Notes under the pieces: model-generated | What the model was told of the DNA's origin: nothing | Databases searched by the model: none | Seen by the model: the letters and a program-made list of their open reading frames with translations, nothing else | Part shown: piece after piece, positions 20,792 to 28,586 of the stretch | How positions within the stretch are numbered: position 1 is the first letter of the stretch | Layout: every line of letters begins with the position of its first letter | Translations under genes and position numbers: made by a program | Assembly (NCBI GenBank): GCA_963763305.1 | Contig: CAVXNP010000001.1 | Span: 1,798,001-1,862,000 of the forward strand | From: CAVXNP01 sp963763305 | Lineage (GTDB): Bacteria > Pseudomonadota > Gammaproteobacteria > Xanthomonadales > Rhodanobacteraceae | Direction: 5' to 3' | DNA length: 64,000 nucleotides

Positions 20792-21099
20792 CGCTCCCCC
20801 TCAAGCGGATGACCCTTCTTGCCGCGCGTGAGCTCGAAGAGACCCTGGTCGAGGCGCTGCTCGACCTGAAGCCGGCCTTGCCCGGCTTCACCACCGCGCT
20901 CGTTGCCGGTCACGGCGAGGGCTTTGCGCGGGCCTCGGTGCCGGAGTGCGTGCGCGGCCGCATCGACCGCCTGCAGCTGTGGATCGTACTGCCGGCGAGC
21001 GATGTCCCGCGCGTACTGGACATGCTTTGCGCGCGCTTTGCGCACAGCCGGCTGCGCTGGTGGGTCGAGCCGGTCGAGTCGATGGGAGAGCTGGCATGA
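20788..21099 (+). CDS. DUF3240 family PII-like protein
   Basis: A 103-residue cytosolic protein of the DUF3240 family, whose members have a PII-like ferredoxin fold and often sit beside CzcA/CusA-type pumps. The core ETLVEALLDLKPALPGFTT and the C-terminal LRWWVEPVESMGEL match that family. The gene overlaps the pump upstream and the outer-membrane channel downstream by 4 bases each, so the three are co-translated. A role in sensing or modulating metal efflux is inferred from context only. Confidence 0.8.
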   Translation: MTLPLKRMTLLAARELEETLVEALLDLKPALPGFTTALVAGHGEGFARASVPECVRGRIDRLQLWIVLPASDVPRVLDMLCARFAHSRLRWWVEPVESMGELA

Positions 21100-22433
21100 C
21101 GCGCATCCTGTCCGGCCTCGCAATGGCGGTTGTGCTGCTGGCTCCGGCGGCGTTTGCGCGACAGGCGGCGCCGGACACGTCGCTGCCGCCGCAGGAACTG
21201 GTATTGCGTGCGATCGAATCCGCACCGGAAGTCCATGCGGCACAGGCGCTGCTCGATCGCGCCGAGGCCGAAGCGCGCATGCGCCAGGCCGGACCGCACG
21301 AGCCGCAGCTCTCCCTGATTCCGCAGACCCGTCAGATTGATGGCGACCGTCGCTACCGCGAATGGGAGGTCGACCTGTCCCGGGGCATGCGCTGGCCCGG
21401 CAAGGCTCGACTCGATCGGGAGATCGGCCAGGCCGGCCGTGACGAAGCCCTGCTGGCGTTCGAGGACGCGCACCACGCGGCGGCACGGCGGTTGCTGACG
21501 CTTTGGTCCAACTGGCAGCGCGCCGCCGCGGCGACGATGCTGCGCGAGGCCCAGCTGACAGCATGGCAGCGTGAGCGCAGCGCGGTGACGCGGCGGGTGC
21601 AGCTGGGCGACGCGGCGGCGCGGGACCAGCTTGCGCTGGATGCCGCGGTGGCGCAGGCGCAGGCCGCCCTGGCGCAGGCGCAGGCCGACGCGGATACCTC
21701 GCGGCTGGCGTTGACCGCGGCCTTCCCCGACCTGCCGCTGCCGGAGCAGCTCCACCTGCCGGCAGCCCCGCCGGCGCTGGATGGCGATGACACCGAGTGG
21801 GTCGCGCTGATCGAGCAGCGAAGCCACGAGATCGGCAACGCCGCGGCACGCGTCCGCAAGAAGGACGCCGAGGCACGCCGTGCGCGTGCCGACCGTCTGC
21901 CGGATCCCCTGATCGGCCTGCGCATGGTCAGCGACCGGGGTGGTCGCGAGCACGCGTTCGGCGTGACCGTGACCATGCCGCTGGGAGGGTCCTATCGCGC
22001 CGCCCAGGCGGCGGCTGCAGATGCCGACGCGATGGGCGCGGAGGCCGAGCTGTCAATGGTCCGCCGCGACGTCCGCCGCGATGCCCGCCAGGCGGTGATG
22101 CTGGCGCGCGCGCACTACACGATCTGGCGGCGTCAGCAGCAGGCGGCCGCGGCCAGCCGCAGCAATGCCGACAAGGCCGAACGTGGCTATGCACTGGGCG
22201 AGTTGGGGCTGGACCAGGTGCTGATCGCGCAGCGCGCGGCCCAGGAGGCCGAGCTGGCAGCACGCCGCACCGAACTGGACGCAATCGAGGCGGTCACGCG
22301 GGTCAAGGTCGACGCCCATGCGGTATGGCATCGCCACGCTCCGGACGAGCACGACGACGAAGCGGCAGACGGGGCCGCCGGCCGCGCATCGGGGCAGCCG
22401 TATGCGCTGCCTGCGTTACCGTCCGGCGGGTGA
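21096..22433 (+). CDS. TolC-family outer membrane efflux protein
   Basis: A 445-residue outer-membrane channel component (OEP family). A signal peptide (LAMAVVLLAPAAFARQ) precedes two long alpha-helical coiled repeats rich in Ala, Arg and Gln (about 60-200 and 260-410), the usual TolC architecture. The C-terminus is His/Asp/Glu-rich (WHRHAPDEHDDE), which may bind metal. It completes the adaptor-pump-channel set; the channel gene comes last, after DUF3240. Translation starts inside the DUF3240 stop (ATGA). Confidence 0.87.
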   Translation: MTRILSGLAMAVVLLAPAAFARQAAPDTSLPPQELVLRAIESAPEVHAAQALLDRAEAEARMRQAGPHEPQLSLIPQTRQIDGDRRYREWEVDLSRGMRWPGKARLDREIGQAGRDEALLAFEDAHHAAARRLLTLWSNWQRAAAATMLREAQLTAWQRERSAVTRRVQLGDAAARDQLALDAAVAQAQAALAQAQADADTSRLALTAAFPDLPLPEQLHLPAAPPALDGDDTEWVALIEQRSHEIGNAAARVRKKDAEARRARADRLPDPLIGLRMVSDRGGREHAFGVTVTMPLGGSYRAAQAAAADADAMGAEAELSMVRRDVRRDARQAVMLARAHYTIWRRQQQAAAASRSNADKAERGYALGELGLDQVLIAQRAAQEAELAARRTELDAIEAVTRVKVDAHAVWHRHAPDEHDDEAADGAAGRASGQPYALPALPSGG

Positions 22434-22467
22434 TCGGCGACGACCGGTCGCGGCCCGTCAAAAGGCG

Positions 22468-22496
22468 TTGACAGTTCCCTGTGGTGGAACAACAAT
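22468..22496 (+). promoter_or_regulatory. Predicted sigma-70 promoter of the mgtA leader
   Basis: A perfect -35 box TTGACA (22468-22473) is separated by exactly 17 bases from AACAAT (22491-22496, 4 of 6 matches to TATAAT). The predicted transcript starts near 22503, giving a leader of about 530 nt before the mgtA start. Confidence 0.7.
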
Positions 22497-22647
22497 GCGC
22501 GCGCCCGCGGCGCACGTCGCCGCAGCGCACACCCGGTCCGACCAGACAAGGCATATGGACGTCTACCCTAGTCGCAACGCCGACATCCGCGAGCATCGGA
22601 TGCCGGCCTTGCACCATCAACTGATCGCCTGCGGCCACCGCCAGCGG

Positions 22648-22723
22648 TTGGCCGGCGCTTTCCCCGACTAGGGGAGCCCGGCCTTCTCCTTGCGGTGCCG
22701 CGTGCACCGTTACAGGAGAGGGC
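22648..22723 (+). ncRNA. Candidate structured mRNA leader (two consecutive hairpins)
   Basis: Two hairpins lie in series in the mgtA 5' leader. The first has CCCC-GACTA-GGGG at 22663-22675 as its core, extended by GGCCGG/CCGGCC-type pairing. The second pairs CCTTCTCCT (22682-22690) with AGGAGAGGG (22714-22722), and inside it CGGTG (22693-22697) with CACCG (22705-22709) over a 7-nt loop. The 3' arm of the second hairpin is the ribosome-binding site of the ORF at 22725, so folding would block its translation. The structure is seen by eye; no ligand or riboswitch class was recognised. Confidence 0.55.
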
Positions 22724-22724
22724 C

Positions 22725-22910
22725 ATGAGACTCTTTCGCGAGCTGTCCGTTCTGCGCGCACTGCGCGCGCTTCCCGTACGTCGGCGCAAAGCGCCGCGCA
22801 TCTACACCGTGACCGTGCCGGCGCCGTTGGCTCACGCCTTGCCCGGCGCGGTGGGCACATCGCCCGAACGGTCGGGGCTGCGGTTGCCAGCGCAACTCCC
22901 CTGGGGCTGA
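22725..22910 (+). CDS. Putative leader peptide upstream of mgtA (61 aa)
   Basis: A 61-codon ORF with an excellent ribosome-binding site (AGGAGAG, 5 bases before ATG) that is buried in the hairpin just upstream. The peptide starts MRLFRELSVLRALRALPVRR, is strongly basic, then becomes proline-rich (TVPAPLAHALPG ... LPAQLPWG). It is in the same reading frame as mgtA, which begins 129 bases after its TGA stop. Pro- and Arg-rich leader peptides control mgtA in enteric bacteria (MgtL), but no sequence homology is claimed. It may be translated as a regulatory peptide. Confidence 0.5.
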   Translation: MRLFRELSVLRALRALPVRRRKAPRIYTVTVPAPLAHALPGAVGTSPERSGLRLPAQLPWG

Positions 22911-23039
22911 TCCAGCCGGCGCCAGCGCACCCTGATTCCGCCGCTCGCCTCACCTGGCGCGCGGCCATCCATGCATGTATCCACACGCGCCGGCGCCTGG
23001 TGGTCCGGTGGTCGTGTGCTGTCCACTGGAACCGCACCG

Positions 23040-25694
23040 ATGATCGGACACAACCTCAAGGGCGTCGCGACCCGGGCCGCCGGCAAGCTGGGCGCCGGGC
23101 CCACCCGCGTGCTGGCCGCCGAGCAGGCGCTGCAGCGCAACGATGCCTTGCTGGCGGCACTGCACAGCCACATCGGTGGACTCGATGCCGGGCAGATCGA
23201 AGCGCGGCTGGAGCGCGACGGTCCCAACGAGGTGTCTCACGAGAAGCCGGCGCACTGGTCGCGCCAGCTGCTGGGCGCCTTCCTGAATCCGTTCATCGTG
23301 GTGCTGCTGGTGTTGGCCGGCGTGCAGCTGGCCACCGACCCGACCGACCTGGCCGGGCCGCTGATCGTGGCGGTGATGGTGACCACCAGCGTGTTGCTGA
23401 GCTTCACCCAGGAATACCGCTCCACCCGCGCGGCCGAAGGGCTCAAGGCGATGGTGCGCAATACCGCCACGGTCAGTCGCCGCGCCTCGGACGGGCACAG
23501 CGCCCGGATCGAGGTGCCGGTGGGCGAACTGGTCGCCGGCGACATCGTGCACCTGGCCGCCGGCGACATGGTGCCGGCCGATCTACGCCTGCTCAGTGCC
23601 AAGGACCTGTTCATCAGCCAGGCCATCCTCACCGGCGAGTCGCTACCGGTGGAAAAGGCCGCGCCCAGCGCGCGCGACCTGGCAGCCTCCGGAGGCGCGT
23701 CGCCGCTGGATCTGCCGACCGTGTGCTACATGGGCACCAACGTGGTCAGCGGCATCGCCACCGCCGTGGTGGTGGCCACCGGTATGCGCAGCTACCTGGG
23801 CTCACTGGCTCGCTCCATGAGCGGGAAGCGTGTGCAGACCGGCTTCGACCGCGGCGTGCGCAGCGTCAGCTGGCTGCTGATCCGCTTCATGGCGGTGATG
23901 GTGCCGATCGTTTTCCTGATCAACGGCTTCGACAAGCACGACTGGCTGCAGGCGTTCCTGTTCGCGTTGTCGGTAGCGGTCGGCCTGACCCCCGAAATGC
24001 TGCCGCTGATCGTCACCGCGAACCTGGGCAAGGGCGCGCTGGCGATGTCCCGGCGCAAGGTGGTGGTCAAGCGCCTCAACGCGATCCAGAACTTCGGCGC
24101 GATGGACGTGCTGTGCACCGACAAGACCGGCACCCTGACGCTGGACCGGATCGTGCTGGAGCGGCACCTGGACCTGGACGGCGAGGAGTCCGAAGAGGCG
24201 CTGGCGTACGGCTACCTCAACAGCCACTTCCAGACCGGGTTGAAGAATCTGATGGACAAGGCGGTGCTGGCCCACCGCGAACTCGGTCCCGTGACCAGCC
24301 ACTATCGGCTGGTCGATGAAATTCCGTTCGACTTCCAGCGCCGGCGCATGTCGGTGGTGCTGGGCGGCGACGACGGGCGTCACCTGCTGGTGTGCAAGGG
24401 TGCGGTGGAAGAGATGCTGTCGATCTGCAGCTTTGCCCGGCAGGGTGATGGCGACGTGCCGTTGACCGACGCGCGCCGGCGGGAGATCCGAGAAATCACC
24501 GGTCGGCTCAATGCCGACGGCCTGCGCGTGCTGGTGGTGGCGATCGCCCATCGGTTGGACAGCGGGCGTCCCTACAGCCTCGCCGACGAAACCGGCCTGA
24601 CCGCGATCGGTTGCCTGGCCTTTCTGGACCCGCCCAAGGATTCGGCTGCCACTGCGATCGCCGCGTTGCAGCGCCACGGCGTGGCGGTGAAGGTGATCAC
24701 CGGCGACAACGAAGCGGTGACGCGCAAGATCTGCGCCGAGGTCGGCCTGGACGTGGCCCACTCGGCCCAGGGCAAGGACATCGAGCCGATGGCCGACGAT
24801 GCGCTGGATACGCTGGTGGCGCGAACCACCGTGTTCGCCAAGATGTCGCCGCTGCAGAAGGCCCGGGTGGTGCAGTCGCTGCAGCGCCAGGGCCACACCG
24901 TGGGCTTTCTCGGCGACGGCATCAACGATGCGCCGGCGCTGCGCGAGGCGGACGTGGGCATTTCGGTCGATACCGCCACCGACATCGCCAAGGAATCGGC
25001 CGACATCATCCTGCTGGAAAAGAACCTGATGGTGCTGGAGGAGGGCGTGATCGAGGGCCGGGTCACCTTCGGCAACATCATCAAGTACATCAAGATGACC
25101 GCCAGCTCCAACTTCGGCAACATGTTCTCGGTCTTGGTGGCCAGCGCCTTCCTGCCGTTCCTGCCGATGCTGCCGCTGCAGATCCTGGTGCTGAACCTGC
25201 TCTACGACCTGTCGCAGCTGTCGATCCCGTTCGACCGCATGGACGAGGAATACCTGCGCCAGCCGCGCAAGTGGGACGCCAGCGACATCGGTCGCTTCAT
25301 GGGCTGGATCGGCCCGGTCAGCTCGTTGTTCGACATCACCACCTTCGTGCTGCTGTGGCATGTGTTCGGCGCGAACGACCTGGCCCACCAGTCGCTGTTC
25401 CAGTCCGGCTGGTTCATCGAGAGCCTGCTCACGCAGACCCTGGTGGTGCACCTGATCCGCACCCGGCGCATCCCGTTCCTGCAGAGCATCGCCACCGCGC
25501 CGGTGCTGGCGCTGACCAGCGCCATCATCGCGCTGGGCCTGCTGGTGCCGTACTCGGTGGTGGGCGCGCGGCTGGGCATGCAACCGCTGCCCCCGGTGTA
25601 CTTCCTGTGGATCGCTCCGACGCTGCTGGCGTATGGCCTGGCGGTGCAATCGGTCAAGACGCTCTACGTGCGCCGCTACGGCCGCTGGCTCTAG
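23040..25694 (+). CDS. mgtA: Magnesium-translocating P-type ATPase (MgtA-like)
   Basis: An 884-residue P3B-type ATPase expected to import Mg2+ across the inner membrane. The phosphorylation motif CTDKTGTLTLD lies near residue 360, the TGES actuator motif (ILTGESLPVEK) near 198, the TGDN segment near 555, and the hinge motif GDGINDAPALREADVG near 626. About ten transmembrane helices are predicted. An alternative ATG at 22971 would add 23 residues; neither start has a good ribosome-binding site, which fits leader-controlled or coupled translation. The stop codon abuts that of the convergent SBF-like gene. Confidence 0.92.
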   Translation: MIGHNLKGVATRAAGKLGAGPTRVLAAEQALQRNDALLAALHSHIGGLDAGQIEARLERDGPNEVSHEKPAHWSRQLLGAFLNPFIVVLLVLAGVQLATDPTDLAGPLIVAVMVTTSVLLSFTQEYRSTRAAEGLKAMVRNTATVSRRASDGHSARIEVPVGELVAGDIVHLAAGDMVPADLRLLSAKDLFISQAILTGESLPVEKAAPSARDLAASGGASPLDLPTVCYMGTNVVSGIATAVVVATGMRSYLGSLARSMSGKRVQTGFDRGVRSVSWLLIRFMAVMVPIVFLINGFDKHDWLQAFLFALSVAVGLTPEMLPLIVTANLGKGALAMSRRKVVVKRLNAIQNFGAMDVLCTDKTGTLTLDRIVLERHLDLDGEESEEALAYGYLNSHFQTGLKNLMDKAVLAHRELGPVTSHYRLVDEIPFDFQRRRMSVVLGGDDGRHLLVCKGAVEEMLSICSFARQGDGDVPLTDARRREIREITGRLNADGLRVLVVAIAHRLDSGRPYSLADETGLTAIGCLAFLDPPKDSAATAIAALQRHGVAVKVITGDNEAVTRKICAEVGLDVAHSAQGKDIEPMADDALDTLVARTTVFAKMSPLQKARVVQSLQRQGHTVGFLGDGINDAPALREADVGISVDTATDIAKESADIILLEKNLMVLEEGVIEGRVTFGNIIKYIKMTASSNFGNMFSVLVASAFLPFLPMLPLQILVLNLLYDLSQLSIPFDRMDEEYLRQPRKWDASDIGRFMGWIGPVSSLFDITTFVLLWHVFGANDLAHQSLFQSGWFIESLLTQTLVVHLIRTRRIPFLQSIATAPVLALTSAIIALGLLVPYSVVGARLGMQPLPPVYFLWIAPTLLAYGLAVQSVKTLYVRRYGRWL

Positions 25695-26675
25695 CTACCC
25701 GGGGGTGTGGCTCGCGCCGCGCGCCCACCGGCGCGCGAGCACCGCACACACCATCAGCTGCAGCTGGTGGAAGATCATCAGCGGCAGCAACAGCGCACCG
25801 AGTCCGCCGGCATGCCCGGCGAACAGGATCCTGGCCATCGGCACGCCGCTGGCCAGGCTCTTCTTGGAACCGCAGAACACCAGCGTGATGCGATCGGCCC
25901 GGTTGAGACCGAGCATGCGCCCGAGCCGCGCGGTGGCAAGCAGCGCCAGCGCCAGCAGCGCCGCGTCCAGTGCCAACGTCGCCAGCAGCGCGCGCGGTGG
26001 CGTGCTGGCCCACAGGCCGTCCACCACCGCCGCGCCAAAGGCGGCGTAAACCACCAGCAGCACGGTGCCGCGGTCGACCAGGCCCAGCAGCGGACGGTAG
26101 CGGTCGACGAAGCGGCTCAGCCACGGCCGCAGCAGCTGGCCAGCGGCGAACGGCAGCAACAGCAGGCGCACGATGTGCCAGACGCCGTCGAGCAGGCCGC
26201 CACCGCCGTGGCCGCCCAGCAGCAGGCTCGCCAGCAACGGCGTCAGCACGATCCCGATCAGGCTGGAAAGGGACGCACTGACCACCGCTGCCGGCACGTT
26301 GCCGCCGGCCATCGAGGTGAACGCGATCGACGATTGCACGGTGGAGGGCACGGTGCATACGAACAGCACGCCCAGCCACAGCGGCGGTGTCAGCAGCGCG
26401 TGCCCGATCGGCGCCAGCAACAGCCCCAGCAACGGGAACAACACGAAGGTGCTGGCGAACACCGCCAGGTGCAGCCGCCAGTGGGTCACCCCGCGCAGCA
26501 CCGCCTGGCGCGACAACTTGGCCCCATGCAGGAAGAACAAGAGCATGATCGCGCCGTCGGTGCCGCGGTCCAGCCAGCGTGCCGCCTCGCCGCGGCACGG
26601 CAGCAGCGAGGCCAGCAGCACGGTCAGCAGCAGTGCCAGGGTGAAACGGTCCGGGAGCAGCGAGCGCAGACGCAT
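25695..26675 (-). CDS. Bile acid:sodium symporter family transporter (YfeH-like)
   Basis: A 326-residue membrane protein with about ten helices, matching the SBF-like (DUF4137/YfeH) branch of the bile acid:sodium symporter superfamily. Landmarks are LLFFLHGAKLSRQAV near residue 45, the CTVPSTVQSSIAFTSMAGGN crossover motif near 112 and the FCGSKKSLASGVPMA segment near 270. The natural substrate is unknown for this branch. The start at 26675 was chosen over the longer frame because it begins directly before the conserved N-terminus. It is convergent with mgtA with no intergenic base between the two stop codons. Confidence 0.88.
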   Translation of the reverse strand: MRLRSLLPDRFTLALLLTVLLASLLPCRGEAARWLDRGTDGAIMLLFFLHGAKLSRQAVLRGVTHWRLHLAVFASTFVLFPLLGLLLAPIGHALLTPPLWLGVLFVCTVPSTVQSSIAFTSMAGGNVPAAVVSASLSSLIGIVLTPLLASLLLGGHGGGGLLDGVWHIVRLLLLPFAAGQLLRPWLSRFVDRYRPLLGLVDRGTVLLVVYAAFGAAVVDGLWASTPPRALLATLALDAALLALALLATARLGRMLGLNRADRITLVFCGSKKSLASGVPMARILFAGHAGGLGALLLPLMIFHQLQLMVCAVLARRWARGASHTPG

Positions 26676-26859
26676 GGGTCGGGTGATGGGCAAAGTCGCC
26701 AGTCTAGTGGGCGGTCGCCTGCTTGGCAGCCGGCCAGGGCCGACCGGGTCCGGTCTGGGTGCCAACATGCAATGCCCTACGCGTCCACCGCACGCCGGGT
26801 GCAACCATGCGGGCCCGGCACCCATGCGGCGTGCACATCGGCGGCGCTAGCCTGACCGC

Positions 26860-27088
26860 ATGTCGATCGTCTACACCGTACTGGCCTTGCTGTTGGTGGT
26901 GGCGCTCAGCGGCGTGGTGGTTCGGCTGCTGCCGGTAAAGCTGCCATCTGCCGCTGGTGCAGATCGGGCTGGGTGCGGTGCTGGCCCTGCCGGTGTACGA
27001 CGCGCTGCTGCGGCAACTGGTGCGCGAGCTGGACCTGGCCGAGAGCGCGTTCAACGCGGCCATTCCCCGCCACGCCGGCGCGCGGTGA
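26860..27088 (+). pseudogene. Relic of a Na+/H+ antiporter (CPA1 family), deleted and frameshifted
   Basis: The first 30 codons (MSIVYTVLALLLVVALSGVV ... LPVKLP) read like the N-terminus of a CPA1 sodium/proton antiporter. At about 26943 the frame slips, and the next frame continues the same protein as LPLVQIGLGAVLALPV. It then jumps directly to what looks like an antiporter C-terminus (DALLRQLVRELDLAESAFNA) and stops at 27088. Some 450-500 codons of transporter core are therefore missing between the two ends, in addition to a small indel. The remnant cannot make a functional transporter. The antiporter assignment rests on recognising the two ends by eye. Confidence 0.68.
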
Positions 27089-27090
27089 GT

Positions 27091-28437
27091 TCAGCTGCGG
27101 GGGTGGTCCAGCGCCATGCCCTTGAGCACATTGAGCGCCTGCGACAGCGCGTAGTCGTGGGTCGCCAGCTGCGCGTTCACCGCGCCACGGTCGACCTCGG
27201 CCTTCGAGCCGTCACCGCCGTTTTCGTTGGCCAGGTGGTGGCTGAGGTCGGCTTCGGAGGTGACCAGGCTGGCCGCACTGTCGGCCTTGTTCACCGTGAG
27301 GTCGGCCAGCGCGATGTCCGGGTGGATGCCCTGCGCCTGGATCGAGGTGCCGTTGGGGGTGTAGTAGCGGGCGGTGGTGATCTTCACCGCATGCGTGGCA
27401 TCCAGCGGCAGTACGGTCTGCACCACGCCCTTGCCGAAGGTGCGCCGGCCGACCAGCAACGCGCGATGGTTGTCCTTCAGCGCGCCGGAGACGATCTCCG
27501 CGGCCGAGGCAGTGCCGTTGTCCACCAGCACCACCATCGGCGCGCCCTTGAGCAGGTCGCCCGGATGCGCGTCGAACTTCATGTTGGCGTCGGCCAGGCG
27601 GCCACGGGTGGAAACGATGCCGCCACTGTCGAGGAAGTCGTCGCTGACGCTGACCGCAGCGGTCAGCAGGCCGCCCGGGTTGGAGCGCAGGTCGAGCACG
27701 GCGCCACGCGGCACACCGTGCTTGCCGATCCACGCGGCGAGCTTGCGTTCGAGGTCGCTGGCGGTGTCCTCCTGGAACTGGCTCAGCCGGATGTAGACGT
27801 AGCCCGGTTCCAGTTCGCGCAGTTTCACGCTGGTCATGGAGATGCGCTCGCGCACCAGCGGCAGGTCGATCAGCTTGTCGCTCTTGTCGTGCACGATGGT
27901 CAGCGTGACCTTGCTGCCGGGCTCGCCGCGAAGGTCGCGGAACATCGCGTCCACGTTGTCCGGGTCGACCAGCTTGCCGTCGATCTTGACGATGGTGTCG
28001 CCCGGCTTGATGCCGGCCCTCGAGGCGGGGGTGTCGTCGATCGGCGCCACGATGCGCAACGCGCCGTCGACCTCCAGCACTTCGATGCCCAGGCCGCTGT
28101 ACTGGCCGGTGGTGTCCTCGGTGAGCTGGTCCAGGCCCTGCTTGTCCAGATATTCGCTGTGCGGATCGATGCCGTTGAGCATGCCGTTGATCGCGGCATC
28201 CATCAGCGTCTTGTTGTCCAGTTTCTCGACATAGGCCTGGCGCACCACCTGGTAGACCCGGCTGAAATTACGCACGTCCTCCAGCCCGACACTGTCGCCG
28301 CTGGCCCCGGCGCTGGCCGCTGCCGCGGGGGCGCTGCTGCTCGCGGTGGCCGGGGCGGGCGTCTGCGCCTGACTGGCGGAAAGGCCCAGCAGCATCAGCG
28401 CGAGGCCGCCGATCAGGCCGGTAGGGGATGGACGCAT
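27091..28437 (-). CDS. Carboxyl-terminal processing protease (S41 family, CtpA-like)
   Basis: A 448-residue periplasmic serine protease that trims C-termini of exported proteins and, in several proteobacteria, controls peptidoglycan hydrolases. A signal peptide (GLALMLLGLSASQAQ) is followed by an N-terminal helical region with DPHSEYLD and a PDZ domain (residues about 105-180, with GIKPGDTIVKIDG). The S41 catalytic domain has the Ser in DNGTASAAEIVSGAL and the Lys in GRRTFGKGVVQ. It lies 149 bases downstream of envC on the same strand, the usual envC-ctp arrangement. It ends 2 bases past the antiporter relic. Confidence 0.93.
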   Translation of the reverse strand: MRPSPTGLIGGLALMLLGLSASQAQTPAPATASSSAPAAAASAGASGDSVGLEDVRNFSRVYQVVRQAYVEKLDNKTLMDAAINGMLNGIDPHSEYLDKQGLDQLTEDTTGQYSGLGIEVLEVDGALRIVAPIDDTPASRAGIKPGDTIVKIDGKLVDPDNVDAMFRDLRGEPGSKVTLTIVHDKSDKLIDLPLVRERISMTSVKLRELEPGYVYIRLSQFQEDTASDLERKLAAWIGKHGVPRGAVLDLRSNPGGLLTAAVSVSDDFLDSGGIVSTRGRLADANMKFDAHPGDLLKGAPMVVLVDNGTASAAEIVSGALKDNHRALLVGRRTFGKGVVQTVLPLDATHAVKITTARYYTPNGTSIQAQGIHPDIALADLTVNKADSAASLVTSEADLSHHLANENGGDGSKAEVDRGAVNAQLATHDYALSQALNVLKGMALDHPRS

Positions 28438-28586
28438 GGTGAAAACTCCGTAGCTGGGGGGCGAGGTGCAACCGCCGCGTTCGATCTTCGACCCGCGCAG
28501 CGGCCCCGGGTTCACCGGCAGTGTAGACGGTAGCTGCGCCGCGCTGGCCTGCGTGCAGCCCATCGCGCTTCGGTACGCCAGAGACG

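Noticed and set aside
22640..22725. yybP-ykoY (manganese) riboswitch in the mgtA leader, suggested by TAGGGGAG
   Set aside because: Only a short GGGGAG resemblance is visible; the second conserved loop of that class was not found, so the class is not claimed. An Rfam search would settle it.
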